Made by a program: the position numbers and the translations under genes | Part shown: positions 59,831-64,000 of the stretch, piece by piece | Position numbering within the stretch: position 1 is the stretch's first letter | How the letters are laid out: every line of letters starts with the position of its first letter | Assembly (NCBI RefSeq): GCF_900105725.1 | Contig: NZ_FNLM01000034.1 | Location: 4,030,001-4,094,000, forward strand | Direction of reading: 5' to 3' | Origin: Gordonia westfalica | GTDB taxonomy: Bacteria; Actinomycetota; Actinomycetes; Mycobacteriales; Mycobacteriaceae | Length of the DNA stretch: 64,000 bases | Notes under the pieces: generated by a model | The model's database searches: none | What the model saw: only the letters and a program-made list of their open reading frames with translations | Told to the model about the DNA's origin: nothing

Positions 59831-60772
59831 ATGAATCCCTCACAACTAGCTGTTCCCGACGACCTCATCGACTGGCTCGCCGACGGCGATCGCGCGGCCG
59901 AACTCCTGACCGATTCCGTCCTGGTCGACCAGCAGTGGTGGATCGACCATCTCGCCGAGTTCGACATGCCGAACACGCTGCACGGCAGCAAGATCGGCAG
60001 AGAAGACCTGTTCGCCCTCGGCGCCGTCGCCGGCGAGTCCCCGGACGATGCAATCGCGCTGTTGTGGAACGTCGTCGCATTCTGCCTGGGCCGTCAGAAC
60101 GCAGACGGGAAGAAGCGGATCGCCGCCGTGGCCGCAGATCGCAAACGTCTCGGCCGACTCCTCCAGGAGGCCGCGCTGGCTAGTCGCGACGACCCCGGCG
60201 CGGCGTACGCGATGCTGCGACCGGACAAGGGCGGCAACACCATCGAGAAGCTCGGCCCGGCCGGGTTCACGTGGTACCTGTACTTCGCGGGGGCCGGCGA
60301 TCCGAAACATCCGAGCCCGGTACTCGAGGCCAAGGTCGGCCGGTCATTGCGGCGTGCCGGTTGGAAGGGCCTGCGCGACGGCGTCTGGACCGCCGCCGAC
60401 TACTTGACCTATTCCCGGATCGTCGACCGCTGGCGCACGGAGGCCGGGATCGATCGCAACGACGTCATCGTGCGCGGACTCTTCGCGATCTCGCCGCCGA
60501 GCGGATGGGACCATCCGTGGCAGGCATGGGAACGCCAGACCTGGGAAAAGGCGAACTGGGTACGCGGCCCCTTGTCCACCGACGATCTGCGCATCATCCA
60601 CCGCTGGTTGTGCACTCTCTCCGCCTTGGCGCCGAGATCCGCTGAGGCGCAGAGCGAATTCAGGCAGTTGGGTCACAAGATCAGCCAGGCGCTCAATGGT
60701 GAGGTCAGTGAGATCTACGACGGGTTCGACGAGGATCGCGTCTACGGCAGCTACATCGGTCGGCGAATTTGA
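59831..60772 (+). CDS. Protein of unknown function, OGG-fold-like
   Basis: 313 residues, no signal peptide or membrane segment. The pattern ITGELFALGAVAG-type region (EDLFALGAVAGESPDDAIAL), then AGFTWYLYFAGAGDPKHPSP, VLEAKVGRSLRRAGWKGLRD and VWTAADYLTYSRIVDRWRTE, resembles the actinobacterial proteins annotated as 8-oxoguanine DNA glycosylase OGG-fold proteins. A catalytic Lys/Asp pair was not identified, so an enzymatic role is only suggested. It is followed 36 bases later by another small gene on the same strand. Both are insertions relative to the conserved ponA-rpsF locus. Confidence 0.7.
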   Translation: MNPSQLAVPDDLIDWLADGDRAAELLTDSVLVDQQWWIDHLAEFDMPNTLHGSKIGREDLFALGAVAGESPDDAIALLWNVVAFCLGRQNADGKKRIAAVAADRKRLGRLLQEAALASRDDPGAAYAMLRPDKGGNTIEKLGPAGFTWYLYFAGAGDPKHPSPVLEAKVGRSLRRAGWKGLRDGVWTAADYLTYSRIVDRWRTEAGIDRNDVIVRGLFAISPPSGWDHPWQAWERQTWEKANWVRGPLSTDDLRIIHRWLCTLSALAPRSAEAQSEFRQLGHKISQALNGEVSEIYDGFDEDRVYGSYIGRRI

Positions 60773-60808
60773 AGGTTGACGCACCCTCGGCGTGGGTATT
60801 GTCGGGAC

Positions 60809-61216
60809 ATGGCTGAGCGTGGCGAACAGGTCCCGGACTCGACCGCCGAGGCGGTCGGCAAAGTGGGTGAGGCGCTCGAGTACGTCGAACGCGCCCGCGG
60901 TCACCTCTACAGCTTCCACCAGCTCATCGGGCACGCGGATCTTCTGCTCGGGGAGGCCGTGGACTCGCTACGTGAAGACGGGCACGCCGACATCGCGGAC
61001 ATTCTCGCAACAGAGATGGTCGGACGCAATGTCATCAACGGACGCTGGACATTTCAGGTCGTCGAGGAATTCGACGACACGTACTGGCACCCGTTCCGTG
61101 CGCATACGGAACGGGTGCGCAACGAGTTGACCGACGGAGAACGGCATCTGCACGAGGCGCGGATGAAAGAAGAGCGCCGGACGCACGGCCATCCCGACCA
61201 CTCGAAGGAGCCATGA
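60809..61216 (+). CDS. Small helical protein of unknown function
   Basis: 135 residues, charged and largely helical (KVGEALEYVERARGHLYSFH, then ADLLLGEAVDSLREDGHADI, ATEMVGRNVINGRWTFQVVE and RVRNELTDGERHLHEARMKE). It has conserved Trp, His and Arg near GRWTFQVVEEFDDTYWHPFR. Such proteins are conserved in Mycobacteriales but have no assigned function. It is convergent with the acetyltransferase gene. Confidence 0.75.
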   Translation: MAERGEQVPDSTAEAVGKVGEALEYVERARGHLYSFHQLIGHADLLLGEAVDSLREDGHADIADILATEMVGRNVINGRWTFQVVEEFDDTYWHPFRAHTERVRNELTDGERHLHEARMKEERRTHGHPDHSKEP

Positions 61217-61227
61217 CGCCCGGCGTG

Positions 61228-61806
61228 TCAGCCAATCCGTTGTAGCAGTGCGGCTTTCGCGTCCGACCACTCGTCGTCGGTCATCGAGTAGAGCGCGGTG
61301 GTCCGCCACCCGTCGCCGAACCGCCGGTGTTTGCGGAGCAGTCCCTCGAACCGGGCGCCGAGCTTCGCGATGGCGGCGCGGGACTGCGCGTTGTGTTCGT
61401 GGGTGTGCCAGGTGATCCGCACGGCGGCGCAGTCCTCGAAGGCGCGTCGCAACAGCAGGTATTTCGCGGTCGGGTTGACCGTCGTGCCCTGGACGCGTTC
61501 GGCGTAGAAGGTGTACCCGATGCACGTGGTGAGGTTGGGCTCGTCGATGTCGTAGAAGCTCGTCGACCCGACGATCGAGCCGTCGGTGTTGTCGACGACC
61601 GCGAATGCCACACGGGCGTCGGGTCTGGCGTTCGCGGTCTCGATGAAGCGTCGGGCAGACGCGAGGTCGACGGGCACGCCGGCAGACCAGCGGAACCGGG
61701 CCGGGTCCCCGACCACTCGCGCGAGCGCGGGTGCGTCGTCGATGGTCAACGGCCGCAATGTGACCCGTTCACCGACGAGCGGACCAGCGCCCAGCCATGA
61801 ACTCAT
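61228..61806 (-). CDS. GNAT-family N-acetyltransferase, RimJ/RimL type
   Basis: 192 residues. RimJ/L pattern: LVGERVTLRPLTIDDAPALA, then GSTSFYDIDEPNLTTCIGYT, the acetyl-CoA stretch NPTAKYLLLRRAFEDCAAVR and HEHNAQSRAAIAKLGARFEG. These proteins acetylate N-termini of ribosomal proteins or small amines. The stop lies one base from the end of the GT87 copy 2 gene on the same strand, so the two are likely co-transcribed from the right. Confidence 0.88.
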   Translation of the reverse strand: MSSWLGAGPLVGERVTLRPLTIDDAPALARVVGDPARFRWSAGVPVDLASARRFIETANARPDARVAFAVVDNTDGSIVGSTSFYDIDEPNLTTCIGYTFYAERVQGTTVNPTAKYLLLRRAFEDCAAVRITWHTHEHNAQSRAAIAKLGARFEGLLRKHRRFGDGWRTTALYSMTDDEWSDAKAALLQRIG

Positions 61807-61807
61807 G

Positions 61808-63262
61808 TCAGGCCCTGCCCGGAGCCGGTACCGGCCGAGTTGACTGTTTGTCGGGGCGATCGACGTGCGCGCCGTCGCGGACCGTCATCCACGCGAGCGG
61901 TTCACGCAGCGGGGTGCGGACCAGCGTGCCGATCAGGTAGACGAGCAGCAACGCGTGCACCCAGACCGAGCCGGCGACACCGGTGAGCACCCACCAGGGG
62001 AGGGGATCGCCGGCGTCGCGGATGGGGAACAGGCGGAAGATCGTCAGATCGAGTGCGATGTCGGTGAGCAGGTACACGGCGATGACCTGCCATCGCACTC
62101 GCATGAGCACGAAGAATGGGAGAATCCAGAGCGTGTACTGCGGTGAGTGCACCTTGTGGAACAGCATGAACCCGGCGAGCATCGCCCCACTGACGCCGAT
62201 CCAGGGGAACACGCAGATCCGCTCGTAGTGTCTCCACCCGAGGTACATGGCCACGGCGAAGCTCGCGAGGATCAGCAGCGGGGAGATGACCCCGACGAGG
62301 GAGTGGTAGGTGTCGGTGGTCCCGGTGAGGTAGCGCAGTCCCCAGTACCAGATGGAGTTGGTGTCGACGTCCGCACGACGCCGGCCCTGGAACGTCAGCG
62401 CCGCTTTCCAGCCGTCGAATCCGAGGACCATGAACGGCAACTGGATCGCGACCACGGTGATGACCGCGGCGGCCGCGACCCAGGCCGCGCCGACCCAGTC
62501 GAGGCCGCGCCGCCCGGCGCGCCGCAGTCCGCCGGCGCCTCCGGTCAGGACGTAGGCCGCCAGCGGCAGCACGAAGATCCCGGGATACAGCTTGAGGCAG
62601 AAACCGATGGCCAGCAGGACCGCGGCCATCACGGCGCAGGCCCGCAACGGAAGTCTTCGTCGGCCCGTGTCGGGGTCGATCGAACCGCCCCACGTCATCA
62701 CCGCGATCGCGGCGACCGCGGTCGCCACCACCGGCAGCTCCCAGTTGTGGAACGAGTACAGGACCAGCGGGGGAGTGGCCGCCCACAGCAGCGCCCACCA
62801 TCGGACCATGAGGGCGAGCATCACCGTGATCGCAAAACCGAACGGGGCCAACAACAATGCGGTCTGTGTGAAGAACTCTGAGTCGGTGTGGGCGCCGATC
62901 GCGCCGACGTACATGAACAGTCCGGACAGCACCGGGTATTCGACGACCCCGCCGAAGAGCGTGCCGTCGTCGGTGATCCCCCCGTGGATGTAGGGGAACA
63001 CGTGGTTGTTGATGTCACGTCCGAGCCACAGGTACATCAGATCCGAGTAGCAGGGGATCAGACCGCCCGGATCGCCGGCGGGCCAGTTGGCGCTGCGCCC
63101 CTGGGCGTCGAACGGAGCCCCGCCGCAGCGCGCCTTGACCACGTAGCTCCAGAACATCGTCGCCGCGGTCGCCAACACCGTCACCGCCACGATGAGCGCG
63201 GTCTCGCCGCGCCCGGACAGCCACGTGATCCGTCGAGGCGTACTGGTCCGCGGCTCCGACAT
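61808..63262 (-). CDS. GT87-family polytopic glycosyltransferase-like membrane protein, copy 2
   Basis: 484 residues from the ATG at 63,262 (a longer frame runs into the repeat upstream). About eleven helices. It shares with copy 1 CYSDLMYLWLGRDINNHVFP, VEYPVLSGLFMYVGAIGAHT, LPVVATAVAAIAVMTWG, FCLKLYPGIFVLPLAAYVL and FMLFHKVHSPQYTLWILPFF. So it is a clear paralogue placed only 2 kb away in opposite orientation. It probably adds a sugar from a polyprenyl donor to an envelope polymer; which one is unknown. Confidence 0.85.
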   Translation of the reverse strand: MSEPRTSTPRRITWLSGRGETALIVAVTVLATAATMFWSYVVKARCGGAPFDAQGRSANWPAGDPGGLIPCYSDLMYLWLGRDINNHVFPYIHGGITDDGTLFGGVVEYPVLSGLFMYVGAIGAHTDSEFFTQTALLLAPFGFAITVMLALMVRWWALLWAATPPLVLYSFHNWELPVVATAVAAIAVMTWGGSIDPDTGRRRLPLRACAVMAAVLLAIGFCLKLYPGIFVLPLAAYVLTGGAGGLRRAGRRGLDWVGAAWVAAAAVITVVAIQLPFMVLGFDGWKAALTFQGRRRADVDTNSIWYWGLRYLTGTTDTYHSLVGVISPLLILASFAVAMYLGWRHYERICVFPWIGVSGAMLAGFMLFHKVHSPQYTLWILPFFVLMRVRWQVIAVYLLTDIALDLTIFRLFPIRDAGDPLPWWVLTGVAGSVWVHALLLVYLIGTLVRTPLREPLAWMTVRDGAHVDRPDKQSTRPVPAPGRA

Positions 63263-63294
63263 GGCCAACAGAGTAGGTCGTCGCGTCCGAGCCC

Positions 63295-63383
63295 TGCTCC
63301 GTGAGGTGTGAGGAGCGCAAGCGACGAGCCACGACCTCTGCTCCCTGAGGTGTGAGGAGCGCAAGCGACGAGCCACGAAGGGC
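63295..63383. repeat. Two tandem family B repeats upstream of GT87 copy 2
   Basis: Units start at 63,295 and 63,339 (44 bp apart), each tgctcc[cg]tgaggtgtgagg then agcgcaagcgacgagccacga; the second continues aagggc. It is the same element as at 2,609 and 48,301, here in the promoter side of the leftward GT87 gene and 130 bases before the rpsF ribosome site. Confidence 0.9.
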
Positions 63384-63506
63384 GAGGCGACCCCGGTGCT
63401 CCACGACCTCGGATTTCCTGGAGAACGTCCTGGTCATGTATCTTGGACCGGTTGCCGACGCAGGCGACCCTCCTGCCACGGACAGTCCGTGGCCGACCTA
63501 GCCCAT

Positions 63507-63516
63507 AGGAGGTGAT
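63507..63516 (+). promoter_or_regulatory. Near-perfect Shine-Dalgarno site of rpsF
   Basis: aggaggtgat is fully complementary to the 3' end of 16S rRNA and lies 8 bases before the rpsF ATG at 63,525. It is the strongest ribosome site in the window, as expected for a ribosomal protein. Confidence 0.85.
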
Positions 63517-63524
63517 GTGGTCTT

Positions 63525-63806
63525 ATGCGTCACTACGAATTGATGGTCATCCTCGATCCGAATCTGGACGAGCGCACCGTCGCACCCTCACTCGATACTT
63601 TCCTCAATGTTGTCCGCAAGGATGGCGGTTCGGTGGATGGTGTCGACATCTGGGGCAAGCGCCGTCTTGCTTACGAGATCCTGAAGCACAACGAGGGCAT
63701 CTACGCCGTCATCGATCTCAATGCCGAGCCCGCCACGGTTACCGAGCTCGACCGTCAGCTGAAGCTGAACGAGTCGGTACTGCGCACCAAGGTCCTGCGG
63801 AAGTAA
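63525..63806 (+). CDS. rpsF: 30S ribosomal protein S6
   Basis: 93 residues with the S6 pattern [36 protein letters not shown] and [20 protein letters not shown], ending in the usual short C-terminus of actinobacterial S6 ([17 protein letters not shown]). It binds 16S rRNA with S18 in the small subunit. It precedes ssb as in most bacteria (rpsF-ssb-rpsR-rplI). Confidence 0.98.
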   Translation: MRHYELMVILDPNLDERTVAPSLDTFLNVVRKDGGSVDGVDIWGKRRLAYEILKHNEGIYAVIDLNAEPATVTELDRQLKLNESVLRTKVLRK

Positions 63807-63922
63807 TCCACAGGGTTCCTTGAACGTCTGAAGACGTCGGTACCGGGTTCTAGGGTTGACCCAGGAAATCCCGGTGCATGTCGATCAGCGAGTGCCCACC
63901 AACGACCCGAGGGGAAACACAC

Positions 63923-64000
63923 ATGGCAGGCGACACGGTCATCACCGTCATCGGCAATCTCACCGCCGACCCGGAACTGCGGTTCACGCCGTCCGGAGCA
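63923..64000 (+). CDS. ssb: Single-stranded DNA-binding protein, N-terminal fragment
   Basis: The first 26 residues ([20 protein letters not shown], then FTPSGA) match the N-terminal beta strand of the OB fold of actinobacterial SSB. The gene is cut by the window edge. A gagggga ribosome site precedes the ATG. It lies 116 bases after rpsF and belongs to the conserved rpsF-ssb operon. Confidence 0.95.
   Translation, partial: MAGDTVITVIGNLTADPELRFTPSGA

Noticed and set aside
1..64000. tRNA, rRNA or riboswitch genes
   Set aside because: No tRNA-like cloverleaf, rRNA segment or known riboswitch core was recognised by eye in the intergenic gaps; a covariance search could not be run.

Overview
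The window is about 64 kb of high-GC DNA, densely coded on both strands. It reads as the chromosome of an actinobacterium of the order Mycobacteriales. The right end carries ino1, a PadR regulator, a DUF5318 gene, ponA, a GT87 membrane gene, rpsF and ssb, in the order known around Rv0046c-Rv0054 of Mycobacterium tuberculosis. The short GC-rich palindromic repeats and the gene complement suggest Gordonia or a close relative. That genus call is inference and was not checked by any search. No rRNA, tRNA, insertion sequence or CRISPR array was found.

Layout. 1-4,862: the start of a MarR gene cut by the window edge, a PhoX-type secreted protein, tandem repeat arrays and a TPM-domain membrane protein. 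4,981-14,623: an F420-type oxidoreductase, then a leftward catabolic and uptake operon (flavin monooxygenase, TorT-like binding lipoprotein, amidohydrolase, ABC ATPase and permease, XRE-cupin regulator, semialdehyde dehydrogenase). Its control region, with a perfect palindrome, lies at 14,795-14,870. 14,974-25,209: a MalY-type lyase, a methyltransferase, a secreted SGNH hydrolase, ohrR-ohr, ilvD, an acyl-CoA ligase, a 14-helix efflux pump, and dinB with an SOS-like box touching its start. 25,391-29,231: a CitMHS citrate transporter with a CitA/CitB-type two-component system. 29,289-37,691: TrpB2, a DUF429 protein, an acetyltransferase, a TetR-controlled pair (homogentisate-dioxygenase-like enzyme plus alpha/beta hydrolase), an AbiEi/DUF559 gene framed by a long inverted repeat, and an acyl-CoA synthetase.

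37,749-50,217: a SRPBCC protein and two divergent regulators, then the most unusual block. A tightly overlapping leftward operon encodes a HAD phosphatase, a StiP/PELOTA protein, a PRTase_2/TRSP phosphoribosyltransferase, a C-C bond lyase and a coiled-coil protein. Divergent from it are three AIM24 paralogues, and beyond them a TerC-like DUF475 membrane protein and TerD. This matches the Ter-associated module predicted by comparative genomics to make a nucleoside-like metabolite, and is the best candidate here for a poorly described system.

50,557-64,000: a mitochondrial-type aconitase, a secreted protein broken at a run of six Gs, and the conserved cell-envelope and replication locus. Four accessory genes (an OGG-fold-like protein, a small helical protein, an acetyltransferase and a second GT87 gene) are inserted before rpsF-ssb. 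Short repeats with a shared core and co-varying arms recur at gene ends across the window.
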